Positions 9,509 to 17,478 of a stretch of 64,000 nt of DNA are shown in pieces. The notes under the pieces were generated by a model. It ran no database searches. It saw only the letters and a program-made list of their open reading frames with translations, and was not told where the DNA came from. Where the stretch lies: NCBI RefSeq assembly GCF_050433395.1, contig NZ_JBNPXH010000004.1, forward strand, positions 283,866 through 347,865, in the 5' to 3' direction. Numbering within the stretch: the stretch's first letter is position 1; each line of letters starts with the position of its first letter. The stretch is from Mobilitalea torta (GTDB lineage: Bacteria > Bacillota > Clostridia > Lachnospirales > Lachnospiraceae). Both the position numbers and the translations under genes were made by a program.

Positions 9509-10087
9509 TCAAGTCATATACGAAATATCCTCCGCTTCTTTCATATAAACGTCACAATCATAATAAGTGCCGTCTTTCCGAAGCCCTACCTTTTCTTCTG
9601 TCCTGATATATACCATTCCCGCCTTTTGCATCACTCTGCCGGAGGCAACATTCAACACATCATGCTTTGCCTGGATGCGCTGATAGCCGATTTCATAGAA
9701 TAGATAATGCATCACCGCACGCAGGGCTTCCGTCATCAATCCTTGATTCCAGTATTCTCTGGACAGACAATACCCCACTTCGCAGAGCCCCGCCATATCG
9801 TTGGCGACCTCAACACTGATGGAACCTATCACCCTTCCCCGCTTCTTCTCCTGCAATGCCCATACGTAGGAATTATAACGGACATAACTGCTGATCCAGC
9901 TTAGAATTCTCTTTCTGGAAGCCTCTTCACTGGTGTGCGGTCCCCAGGATAAGTATTTGCATACCTCAGGATCTCCCGCCCAATTCTGGAACATGTCCTT
10001 TGCATCCGTTTCCTCAAACCGTCTCAGTACGAGCCGTATTGTTTCTATCTGTACTGTCCCTTTATGCCGGATACCCATATCAATCAT
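9509..10087 (-). CDS. GNAT family N-acetyltransferase (RimJ/RimL type)
   Basis: This cytoplasmic acetyltransferase transfers an acetyl group from acetyl-CoA to an amine. The fold signature is clear: strand LVLRRFEETDAKDMFQNWAG, then EVGYCLSREYWNQGLMTEAL, where the pyrophosphate-binding loop is the degenerate QGLMTEA, and IQAKHDVLNVASGRVMQKAG near the end. It resembles acetyltransferases that modify ribosomal proteins or small-molecule amines. The start is uncertain: ATGs at 10111, 10090, 10087 and 10078 are in frame, and GAAAGG is best spaced for 10087. It lies 85 bases after pheT. Confidence 0.85.
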   Translation of the reverse strand: MIDMGIRHKGTVQIETIRLVLRRFEETDAKDMFQNWAGDPEVCKYLSWGPHTSEEASRKRILSWISSYVRYNSYVWALQEKKRGRVIGSISVEVANDMAGLCEVGYCLSREYWNQGLMTEALRAVMHYLFYEIGYQRIQAKHDVLNVASGRVMQKAGMVYIRTEEKVGLRKDGTYYDCDVYMKEAEDISYMT

Positions 10088-10172
10088 CATGCCTTTCTCG
10101 CAAGCCTGCATCCCTATAGAAAAGCTTATACAGGGACAGCTTCAGATATTACAAAATGATTGGGCTTTCCTC

Positions 10173-12557
10173 TTACTTTCTGATCTCCAGGCCCTTGGAT
10201 GCCAGCAAATTCAACAGTCCATCCACAATTCCGGAGATCTCGCTTCCCTCCAGCGTCCGTTCCATGGAGCCGAATTCCAAGCGAACCGTCACGCTCTTCT
10301 TTCCTGCCAGAAGCTTCTCATCCTCAAAAATGTCCACCAGGCGTATCCCCTGAAGATATTCACAAGGATATTCCCTGATACTGCTGACAATATTCTCATA
10401 ACGCAGGGCTTTATCCGCCAACAGGCTTAAATCAATGGTAACGCCGGGATATTTGGAAACCTCCGTATAACGAAGGCTCTCCTCCTTAATCTTCTCCATA
10501 TCCTCCAGGTCAATCTCCGCAAAGGCAACATTCAGCTTCTTATCGATCTTATTCTTCACTCTGGGATTCAGAATGGAGAAATACCCGATCTCCTGCTCCT
10601 TAAGATAGATTCCGGCACTGTTGACCGGATGAACATAATTGTACCGGGCCAGCTCCTCCTTCTGTGCAAAGGAAGGCGTGATATTTTTAACCGATTGCAG
10701 GAGCTGCCAGATAATTTCCTTACACCGGAAATATACTTCCTTCTCTGTCAGCTTCTTGCTGGCTACAACAAAGGCCAGACGCTTGCGCTCGTTACACAGC
10801 CCTTCCGCATTCAATCCATCTGCCACACGGCCGATCTCATACATCCCCACCTCCGGGAAGCTGTCCGCGTTCTTATACACGAAGCCTAATAAGCTGGGAA
10901 TCATAGTGGCACGGATCGTATCATTTTCAGCGGCAACGGAGTTGATAATACGGATATTAGGCTCCGTATGAATGCCCAGCTCCTTATTCATCTTGCTCTC
11001 ATACCAGAGATAGCTGTGAACCTCGCTCATGGCATATCGCTCCGTCAGCAGCTCCTTTATCCGGTATTCATGGCTCCGCTCCAGACTGTGACGAACCGGC
11101 ACCAGGTAGCTCTTAGTTGAATAAACATCAAAATTATCATAGCCATAGATCCGGGTAATCTCTTCGATGATATCCGCCTTCATGCTCACATCCTTGGTTG
11201 CCCTCCAGGAAGGCACCACCAGACGGAAGGCATCCTGATTGCGGGTGACTGCAAAGCCGAGGGCTGTCAGGGTCTCCTCAATCTGATCCGAAGAAATATC
11301 AATACCGGTATATTTATCTACATAGGTCTTGTCAAAATCGATGGATATGGTTTCATACTTCCTCACATAGCAATCCGTCAGGCAGGAGGTCACCTTGACA
11401 TCGGGATCCATATCCATAAGCAGTTTTAAGAAGCGCTCAATGGCGGGAACTGTCAGTTCCGGATCCAGGGTCTTCTCGTATCTGGCACTGGCCTCGGTAC
11501 GAAGTCCCAGCCTGGTTGCGGACTTACGGACCGATACCGCATCAAAATTAGCAGATTCCAGGAGCACAGAATCCGTGTCCTGCGTTATCTCCGACTGCTC
11601 CCCTCCCATAATACCGGCAATCGCTATCGGCTCCTTCTCATCATAGATCAGCAAAGTGTCCGTATCCACCCGGCGCTCCACACTGTCCAGAGTGGTAAAG
11701 CTTACCGGCTCCGGGCTGGTTTTCACCCGAATAGCGGATACCTTCTTATTGTCAAAGGCATGCATCGGCTGTCCCAGCTCCATCATCAGGTAGTTGGTCA
11801 GGTCGGCCAGCAGATTAATGGGCCTCATGCCGCAGTAGCTGAGACGGATGCGCATATTCAGGGGAGACTGCTTCCTGGTAATATTACCGACGGAGATACA
11901 GCTATAGCGGTAAGCCTTCTCCATATTCTCAACCTTGACATCAATGGCCTCCAGATCCTTATGGATGCTGGTGTCCTTTACCTCCAGCGGTTTTAAGGGT
12001 CTCTTGGTGAGAACGGAGATCTCACGGGCAATTCCGTAATGTCCCCATAGATCAGGACGGTTGGTTAAGGACTTGTTATCCACTTCAAAGATGGTATCCT
12101 CAATCTGCATGATCTCCTTAATATCCGTTCCCAGAGGATATTTATCCTCCAGTATCATCAGGCCGGAGTGGTCCTCACTGATGCCAAGCTCCTTCTCCGA
12201 GCAGCACATTCCGCGGCTGGTCTCTCCCGCTATTTTAGCTTCCTTAATCTCCAGCTCTCCCACCTGTCCTCCGACGGTTGCAAAGGGAACCACTGCTCCC
12301 ACAAATACATTGGGTGCACCGCAGACACAATCCACTATTTCTCTGCCGATATCCACCTTCACCAGATGAAGCTTCTTCGAGCTGGGATGATCCTGGATCT
12401 CTGTGATTTTACCAACAACCACACCTCTGATGTCTTTTCCCTTCTCATGGATGCCTTCCACCTCCGCTGTTGCAAGGGTGAATCTTCCGATCAATTCCTT
12501 TAAATCCAGTCCTGATAAATCCGTGAATTCGGATATCCAGTTCATTGATATATACAT
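10173..12557 (-). CDS. pheT: Phenylalanine--tRNA ligase beta subunit
   Basis: This is the beta chain of the alpha2-beta2 phenylalanyl-tRNA synthetase, 794 residues, the normal bacterial length. Visible domains are the N-terminal EMAP-like tRNA-binding domain (about 40-150, with HPSSKKLHLVKVDIG), the B3/B4 region that contains the editing site, the B5 domain, and the C-terminal ferredoxin-like anticodon-binding domain (YTEVSKYPGVTIDLSLLADK). It follows pheS by 26 bases with AGGAGG before its ATG. Expression is controlled by the T-box leader upstream of pheS. Confidence 0.97.
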   Translation of the reverse strand: MYISMNWISEFTDLSGLDLKELIGRFTLATAEVEGIHEKGKDIRGVVVGKITEIQDHPSSKKLHLVKVDIGREIVDCVCGAPNVFVGAVVPFATVGGQVGELEIKEAKIAGETSRGMCCSEKELGISEDHSGLMILEDKYPLGTDIKEIMQIEDTIFEVDNKSLTNRPDLWGHYGIAREISVLTKRPLKPLEVKDTSIHKDLEAIDVKVENMEKAYRYSCISVGNITRKQSPLNMRIRLSYCGMRPINLLADLTNYLMMELGQPMHAFDNKKVSAIRVKTSPEPVSFTTLDSVERRVDTDTLLIYDEKEPIAIAGIMGGEQSEITQDTDSVLLESANFDAVSVRKSATRLGLRTEASARYEKTLDPELTVPAIERFLKLLMDMDPDVKVTSCLTDCYVRKYETISIDFDKTYVDKYTGIDISSDQIEETLTALGFAVTRNQDAFRLVVPSWRATKDVSMKADIIEEITRIYGYDNFDVYSTKSYLVPVRHSLERSHEYRIKELLTERYAMSEVHSYLWYESKMNKELGIHTEPNIRIINSVAAENDTIRATMIPSLLGFVYKNADSFPEVGMYEIGRVADGLNAEGLCNERKRLAFVVASKKLTEKEVYFRCKEIIWQLLQSVKNITPSFAQKEELARYNYVHPVNSAGIYLKEQEIGYFSILNPRVKNKIDKKLNVAFAEIDLEDMEKIKEESLRYTEVSKYPGVTIDLSLLADKALRYENIVSSIREYPCEYLQGIRLVDIFEDEKLLAGKKSVTVRLEFGSMERTLEGSEISGIVDGLLNLLASKGLEIRK

Positions 12558-12583
12558 AATATTACTCCTCCTATCTGCTCCGC

Positions 12584-13624
12584 TTACTGTGCAAACTGTT
12601 TCAATTGTTTTAAATTACCGCTGTTAAAGAGGCGGATATCCTTGATGTTATACTTCATCATAGCCAGTCTGGTTAATCCCAGGCCGAAAGCAAAGCCGGT
12701 ATATTTATCCGGATCAATCCCTCCCAGCCGGAGTACATTGGGATGGATCATACCGCAGGGCAGCAGCTCCAGCCAGCCGGATTGCTTACAGGTAGGACAT
12801 CCCACACCGCCGCAGATTGCACAATTGATATCCAGTTCAAAGCCGGGTTCCACGAAGGGGAAGAAGCCGGGGCGCAGCCTGACCTTAACATCCCTCTGAA
12901 ACACCTCGGAGAGGAGCACCTTCATAAAATAAATCAAATTCGAGATAGAAATATCATCTCCAACCATCATACCCTCCAACTGGAAGAAGGTATTCTCATG
13001 GCTGGCATCAATGTTCTCATTACGGAAGCATCTTCCGGGAAACAGCACCTTCAGCGGTTCGCCGGGCTTAGGAGCACCATATTTCCTTAAAATAGTATTC
13101 TGGGCAGCCGAGGTATGGGTCTTAAGCAATTGCCCGTTCTCCAGATAATAAGTATCTGTCATATCCCTTGCCGGATGGTTTTTCGGTATATTCACTCCTT
13201 CAAAATTGTTGAACTCTGTCTGTATCTCCAACCCGTCCTCCACAATGAAGCCCATGGTCTTAAAGATATCCTCAATCTGCTTTTGCACAATTGTAATGGG
13301 ATGCATGGAACCCACGGGTTTATCAGAGGGAATAGAGAAATCATAACGTTCCGCCTTCTGGATCTCCCGCTGGTATTCTCTCTCCTCCATCTTCTTCTGA
13401 TAGTCCTCGATTGCCTGTTCAATCTCATTTTTCAGCATGTTCACCTGCATACCGGCCGCTTTCTTCGCTTCCGCATCCAGGTTGCGAAGATCCTTCAATG
13501 CCTCGGTAACCAAACCCTTTTTCCCAAGGAAGGATACCCGGATCTTCTCCAGCTCCTCTTTCCGACTGGCAGCATTCAATTCCTTTGAAAACTGCTCTTT
13601 CATACGCTCCAGATTCTCTAACAT
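12584..13624 (-). CDS. pheS: Phenylalanine--tRNA ligase alpha subunit
   Basis: This is the catalytic chain of phenylalanyl-tRNA synthetase, 346 residues. An N-terminal coiled coil (about 1-90) that contacts tRNA-Phe is followed by the class II core. Motif 2 is recognisable in LKVLFPGRCFRNENIDASHE and motif 3 in GFAFGLGLTRLAMMKYNI. The region around CAICGGVGCPTCKQSGW carries a four-cysteine cluster. A T-box leader and a dispersed repeat precede it. Confidence 0.97.
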   Translation of the reverse strand: MLENLERMKEQFSKELNAASRKEELEKIRVSFLGKKGLVTEALKDLRNLDAEAKKAAGMQVNMLKNEIEQAIEDYQKKMEEREYQREIQKAERYDFSIPSDKPVGSMHPITIVQKQIEDIFKTMGFIVEDGLEIQTEFNNFEGVNIPKNHPARDMTDTYYLENGQLLKTHTSAAQNTILRKYGAPKPGEPLKVLFPGRCFRNENIDASHENTFFQLEGMMVGDDISISNLIYFMKVLLSEVFQRDVKVRLRPGFFPFVEPGFELDINCAICGGVGCPTCKQSGWLELLPCGMIHPNVLRLGGIDPDKYTGFAFGLGLTRLAMMKYNIKDIRLFNSGNLKQLKQFAQ

Positions 13625-13694
13625 ATTCCTACCTCCTAAAATAATTCAAACTAGCCCTGAGGGCCTGCCATTTCATAAAAAACATACCCTGTGT

Positions 13695-13852
13695 AATAAA
13701 GAGTCCGCAAGCGGACTCTTGCGCTGCCGCGCAGTTGCCTTTAGGCAACATCTTCCCATGTACAGGATGTGCATTTTGTACAGAATGTGCATTTGCTCGG
13801 CATGTGCATCCTGCGGAGCATTTTGTCACATAGGATGAACTTTCTATACGAC
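13695..13852 (-). repeat. Dispersed hairpin-rich repeat, copy A (pheS leader)
   Basis: This is the longest of three related copies (the others are at 22885-23010 and 24402-24513). In transcript orientation it begins directly at the U-tract of the T-box terminator and ends with an AGAGTCCGC/GCGGACTCT hairpin followed by TTTATT, about 70 bases before the pheS ATG. Inner hairpins include GTTGCCTTTAGGCAAC. Compared with the other copies it has about 35 extra bases made of imperfect repeats of an ATGTGCATTT-like unit. Confidence 0.85.
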
Positions 13853-14122
13853 AAAAAAAGCTCCCGCCCGAAAGGGACGAAAGCATCGTGGTACCACCCA
13901 AATTTAAGCCTGCTGTGCAGACTCCTCAACAGCCATAACGGAGCTGTTCCGGCTTCTCTTTTACCGTATCAGAAGCTTTGCTTCAGTAACGATATCTTAA
14001 AAGCAACTCCGGTGCCGAACTTCGCAATATATCTGAACCCCAAATCTGCTCTCAGCCGGTGACAGATTCTCTCTGGCGGGAAAATATACTCTACTACACT
14101 CACCTTCAACGTTATTATCTTT
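13852..14122 (-). ncRNA. T-box leader (tRNA-Phe sensing) of pheST
   Basis: On the minus strand the T-box core GGGTGGTACCACG (13887-13902) is followed by a terminator stem (10 bp with several G-U pairs, 13859-13885) and a T-run. Stem I is recognisable upstream, including an AGAGTA loop and an apical AATCTG/CAGATT helix. A TTC triplet at 14017-14019 lies in the position expected for the specifier codon, matching Phe. Uncharged tRNA-Phe should stabilise the antiterminator and switch on pheS and pheT. Confidence 0.92.
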
Positions 14123-14128
14123 CCACTT

Positions 14129-14157
14129 ATCTTAATCGACTTTTTTTCACTTGTCAA
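14129..14157 (-). promoter_or_regulatory. Promoter of pheST T-box transcript
   Basis: A perfect TTGACA (14152-14157) and TAAGAT (14129-14134) are separated by 17 bases on the minus strand, immediately upstream of the T-box leader. Confidence 0.8.
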
Positions 14158-14263
14158 GAGGTATCTCTTAATAATGTGCGGATTTGTGCTGCAATGCCGT
14201 CTATGTATGAGGGAGTACCGTGTCCGGCCGCATCCGCAGGCGGCACCGTAACAGATTTATTAT

Positions 14264-14292
14264 TTTACAAAGCAGAACAGGGATGATATGAT
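14264..14292 (+). promoter_or_regulatory. Promoter of HAD phosphatase gene
   Basis: TTTACA (14264-14269) and TATGAT (14287-14292) are 17 bases apart on the plus strand. A small GGATTG/CAATCC hairpin lies in the leader that follows. Confidence 0.65.
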
Positions 14293-14360
14293 AGGAAAAA
14301 AGGATTGCCGCCAATCCTTTCGGCAAAAGTATCAAAGCAGCAAAAGAACGGAGAACAATC

Positions 14361-15146
14361 ATGAACAGTAAAATCTTATTTTTCGATATTGACGGAACCA
14401 TATTAAGCCATCGCACCCATCAAGTATCTGACAGCACGAAAACCGCTATTTCGCAAGCCCGGGAAAATGGCCATATTCTGATGATTAACACCGGAAGACC
14501 CATCTCCTTTATTAATAAAAACATACTGGATCTGGGTTTTGACGGCTATATCTGCGGCTGCGGAACTTACATAGAATTCCGGGGAAAAATATTGATGCAG
14601 AACACATTGCCGAAGCCCCTTTCCCAGGAACTGATCCGGGATCTCCGCGAATTAAAAATTGCCGCCTCCTTGGAAGGCTCCAAGGCAGTATATTACGATA
14701 CCTCCTCTGATAATCCCCTGATCCGGGAGATGATCCGCTATCAGCAAAAGCATCATTTCACCAACGGAAGCTGGGATGATTCCGATATTGAATTTGATAA
14801 ATTCTGCATCTGGCCGGAGGACGATCAGAAGGAAAACCTCTTTTATGAAAAGTATAAGGATACCTTTGATTTCATCAAGCGGGACGGACATCTGTCTGAA
14901 ATCGTACCCAAAGGATATTCCAAAGCCAGCGGCATTCAATATATCATAAACCACCTTGGGATTTCCCACGAAGATACCTATGCCTTCGGTGACGGAGAAA
15001 ATGACCTCCCCATGCTGACTTATGCCAAGCATTCCATAGCCATGGGAAATTCACCCCAGGCTATTAAGGATATTGTTACTCATGTGACCGGGGATGTGGA
15101 CGATCAGGGAATCGAAAGTGCCCTCCGGCATCTGGATCTGATATAA
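14361..15146 (+). CDS. HAD superfamily phosphatase, Cof type
   Basis: This is a cytoplasmic Mg-dependent phosphatase of the Cof/YkrA subfamily, 261 residues. Motif I is FFDIDGTIL near the N-terminus with the nucleophile Asp, motif II is the Thr of LMINTGRP, and motif IV is AFGDGENDLPML near residue 215. The C2-type cap lies between. The natural substrate is usually a sugar phosphate or flavin phosphate but cannot be told here. GGAG precedes the ATG. It is divergent from pheST and convergent with the ABC exporter. Confidence 0.92.
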   Translation: MNSKILFFDIDGTILSHRTHQVSDSTKTAISQARENGHILMINTGRPISFINKNILDLGFDGYICGCGTYIEFRGKILMQNTLPKPLSQELIRDLRELKIAASLEGSKAVYYDTSSDNPLIREMIRYQQKHHFTNGSWDDSDIEFDKFCIWPEDDQKENLFYEKYKDTFDFIKRDGHLSEIVPKGYSKASGIQYIINHLGISHEDTYAFGDGENDLPMLTYAKHSIAMGNSPQAIKDIVTHVTGDVDDQGIESALRHLDLI

Positions 15147-15209
15147 ATTCAAGCCGCTTACGGTTCCCAGCCTGTTGGGTATCCGGCCGAATCCAACATT
15201 CAGATATTT

Positions 15210-15242
15210 AAAGAGGTTGCTGCATTTTGCAGCAACCTCTTT
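15210..15242. terminator. Bidirectional terminator
   Basis: AAAGAGGTTGCTGCA (15210-15224) and its exact complement (15228-15242) form a 15-bp hairpin with a three-base loop between two convergent genes. The A and T runs serve both directions. Confidence 0.92.
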
Positions 15243-15252
15243 GCTTTATTGT

Positions 15253-16938
15253 CTATCCCAATGACCTGCTGTATAGCTCATAGAAATATTGATGTTTTTC
15301 AATCAGTTCATCAAATTGACCATGCTCAACAATGTGTCCTTCCTGAAACACAAAAATTTGGTCAAATGATCGAATGGAATCAAGCCGGTGGGCAACTGCA
15401 ATCACAGTCTTTCCCAAAAGCAAATCCATGACATTCTTCATCACGGCTTCCTCTGTAAGATTGTCGATTGCTGAGGTGGCCTCATCAAATATGACAACCT
15501 TAGCCTTGGAAAACCATAGACGGGCAAGGGCAAGCTGCTGGCGCTCTCCGCCGGACAGGCTGACCCCTCTTTCCCCAAGGGAAGTGTCCAACCCTTTTTC
15601 CAGCTTGGAATACAGGCCGTCTAATCCGGTTCTTCCAATTGCCTCCATCAGGGCACTATCGCCAATCGCATCGTCAAAGACAAGATTTTCGCGCAGAGTT
15701 CCATCAAAGATGGGCGGTTCCTGGGGAAGATAAGCAATGTTCTCATAATAGCTGTTAAGATTTATTTGGTTTAAATCAAAGCCTCCCACCGTAATATGTC
15801 CATCCTGGGGATGCAGCAAGCCAACCATCAGTTTTACCGCCGTTGATTTACCCGAACCGCTTTCACCCACAAAAGCGATGCTCTTTCCCTGTTCTATATT
15901 CAGATTGAAGTTGTCGAATATCTTACGTTCGTTGTAGCAAAAGCTTACTTCAGAAAACAAGATCTCTCCCTTTATTTCGGAGACTGCGATGCCTTGTGTC
16001 AGATGGATATCCTCTTTCGCATCTAAAAAATCGGTATACCTTGCAAAAGCAACCTTATCCAGCTTGTATTGAACATAAAGCACATTAAAGATGGCGATCG
16101 GTATATAAGCGTTGTCCACAAGAGCAATCAAGGCAACGATCTCACCAATGGTCAGGGATTTTGCAGTCCACCCATATACAACAATTCCTATTTTGATAAA
16201 TCCAATGAGTATTGCAAAAATAGTGAAGAACGCTTCATGAATTAACGTCATCTTCACTTTGGAAGACACAATTTCTCCTGCTGCCTCCTCTGCCTTTTTT
16301 ATCTCATGGGTAAAGCGCCGGTTTACCCGGAACACAACCATTTCCATGAAGCCGCGGACAAGAAAATGATTCAGCTTCTCCTCGTTCACAAGGATGCTGG
16401 ACTTAACCTTGTATAAAGCCTTCAGCAAAAGATTGGTAATGATAAAAACAACAAGGTATCCAAGCAATATTGTTGTCATAACAATGCGGTTGATAGCAAA
16501 AATGAATGCAATACTAAATAGCATCTCCGGAATTAATCCGCTTGCCAGCCGCAAATAGAAGCCAAACAGTATATTGCTGCCTGCCGATGCTCCGTTCTCA
16601 ATCCGCTGGATTAATGTGCCTGTTCCGAGTTTCACATAGGAAAGATAGTCAATCACGGATATTTTCCGCATAGCGTCCGTCTTTAAACTCAACCCGATCC
16701 CATGCTCCAGCTTGCGCCCCGGATACTCATCCAGATAGCTGACAAGATAGAGTGAAATCATTGCCGCCCCATAGATAACAATATTCCAGACAGACAGAGT
16801 GTCATTGGTGAAATTGTCGATCACCTGCTGAAAATAACTTGAGCCAAAGCTCTGCAAAAATGCATGCGCCAACCCCATTACGAGGTAGACCATCATAAGG
16901 ATTCTATATTTCTTTGCAATTTTTCTTAAATGTTTCAT
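15253..16938 (-). CDS. ABC exporter half-transporter (membrane plus ATPase domains)
   Basis: This is a 561-residue fusion of a six-helix exporter membrane domain (about 1-310) and an ATPase domain (about 325-561). The ATPase has Walker A GESGSGKST, Q-loop LPQEPP, signature LSGGERQQLALARL, Walker B VVIFDEATS and the switch His in IAVAHRLDS. Half-transporters work as dimers; no partner is adjacent, so a homodimer is likely. The substrate could be a peptide, lipid or drug. AAGGAG precedes the ATG. The 5' leader is about 200 bases with a palindrome and a possible short upstream ORF. Confidence 0.93.
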   Translation of the reverse strand: MKHLRKIAKKYRILMMVYLVMGLAHAFLQSFGSSYFQQVIDNFTNDTLSVWNIVIYGAAMISLYLVSYLDEYPGRKLEHGIGLSLKTDAMRKISVIDYLSYVKLGTGTLIQRIENGASAGSNILFGFYLRLASGLIPEMLFSIAFIFAINRIVMTTILLGYLVVFIITNLLLKALYKVKSSILVNEEKLNHFLVRGFMEMVVFRVNRRFTHEIKKAEEAAGEIVSSKVKMTLIHEAFFTIFAILIGFIKIGIVVYGWTAKSLTIGEIVALIALVDNAYIPIAIFNVLYVQYKLDKVAFARYTDFLDAKEDIHLTQGIAVSEIKGEILFSEVSFCYNERKIFDNFNLNIEQGKSIAFVGESGSGKSTAVKLMVGLLHPQDGHITVGGFDLNQINLNSYYENIAYLPQEPPIFDGTLRENLVFDDAIGDSALMEAIGRTGLDGLYSKLEKGLDTSLGERGVSLSGGERQQLALARLWFSKAKVVIFDEATSAIDNLTEEAVMKNVMDLLLGKTVIAVAHRLDSIRSFDQIFVFQEGHIVEHGQFDELIEKHQYFYELYSRSLG

Positions 16939-17002
16939 AACCGTTCTCCTTTTTCATCTTAATTAAGTGAATGAAAAAGTACGGCTGAGCCTGTCCCGCA
17001 TC

Positions 17003-17080
17003 TCATTTCTTTTCCCTCAGTATAGCCTGCGGCAGATTTCTCAACCATACTGAGCAGTTACTTCGTTGTTTCCTCTTCAT
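17003..17080 (-). other. Possible 25-codon leader ORF upstream of ABC exporter
   Basis: An ATG at 17080 opens a 25-codon basic ORF (MKRKQRSNCSVWLRNLPQ...) that ends 65 bases before the exporter ATG. A still shorter ATG-AAC-TCA-TGA starts at 17088, directly after GGGAAAGG. An 8-bp inverted repeat CTCAGTAT/ATACTGAG (17016-17023, 17047-17054) lies within the ORF. Translation has not been shown; it may be a leader peptide or chance. Confidence 0.25.
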
Positions 17081-17112
17081 GAGTTCATCGCCTTTCCCGG
17101 ATCATTGCAAAA

Positions 17113-17128
17113 CCTGTATCTATACAGG
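17113..17128. promoter_or_regulatory. Palindromic operator candidate in ABC exporter leader
   Basis: CCTGTATCTATACAGG is a 16-base sequence with perfect 7-bp arms just downstream of the exporter promoter, a position typical for a repressor site. No regulator gene is adjacent. Confidence 0.5.
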
Positions 17129-17142
17129 CCCACCGATTAATT

Positions 17143-17171
17143 ATTATACTGGTTTGCAGCTCCATTTGCAA
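17143..17171 (-). promoter_or_regulatory. Promoter of ABC exporter gene
   Basis: TTGCAA (17166-17171) and TATAAT (17143-17148) lie 17 bases apart on the minus strand. The -35 hexamer is part of the 8-bp target duplication of the adjacent inverted-repeat element, so the element sits immediately upstream of this promoter. Confidence 0.65.
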
Positions 17172-17365
17172 GTTACAGTTCACAGTGCAGTTGGGTGGAG
17201 GACAGGATGTTCCCGTAATGCACTGTATGAAAGACATATGATTGGATTTGTATGCCATAGACGAACATACACTTGTACGGCTATGGCATACAAATTCGAT
17301 TATGTGTCTTCCGTCCTGTGTGAGGGAGCATATGTCCTCCGCCCAACTGCACTGTGAACTGTAAC
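17172..17365. mobile_element. Miniature inverted-repeat transposable element (MITE-like)
   Basis: The 194-bp element has 33-bp terminal inverted repeats (17172-17204 and 17333-17365) that differ at one position and begin GTTACAGTTCACAGTGCAG. The inner arms also pair, with a perfect 14-bp helix around a 20-base loop (17247-17260 with 17281-17294), so the whole element can fold into one long hairpin. It is flanked by the direct repeat ATTTGCAA (17164-17171 and 17366-17373), which fits an 8-bp target-site duplication. No transposase is encoded. The parent family is not identified. Confidence 0.85.
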
Positions 17366-17404
17366 ATTTGCAATCCTGCTCAGGAAAAGAAGTCATAATT
17401 CATC

Positions 17405-17433
17405 TTGTATTGTATCAGATAATATGATAGAAT
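17405..17433 (+). promoter_or_regulatory. Promoter of FAD protein gene
   Basis: TTGTAT (17405-17410) and TAGAAT (17428-17433) are separated by 17 bases on the plus strand, 45 bases before the chosen ATG. Confidence 0.5.
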
Positions 17434-17478
17434 GAGCACGGTTCAAAAACCAATATCATGTCAGAAGGAGTGTTGTCG

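Noticed and set aside
17079..17396. Open frames of 92 and 103 codons on opposite strands
   Set aside because: They lie on the two arms of the inverted-repeat element and share residues only because the DNA is palindromic; no ribosome sites precede them.
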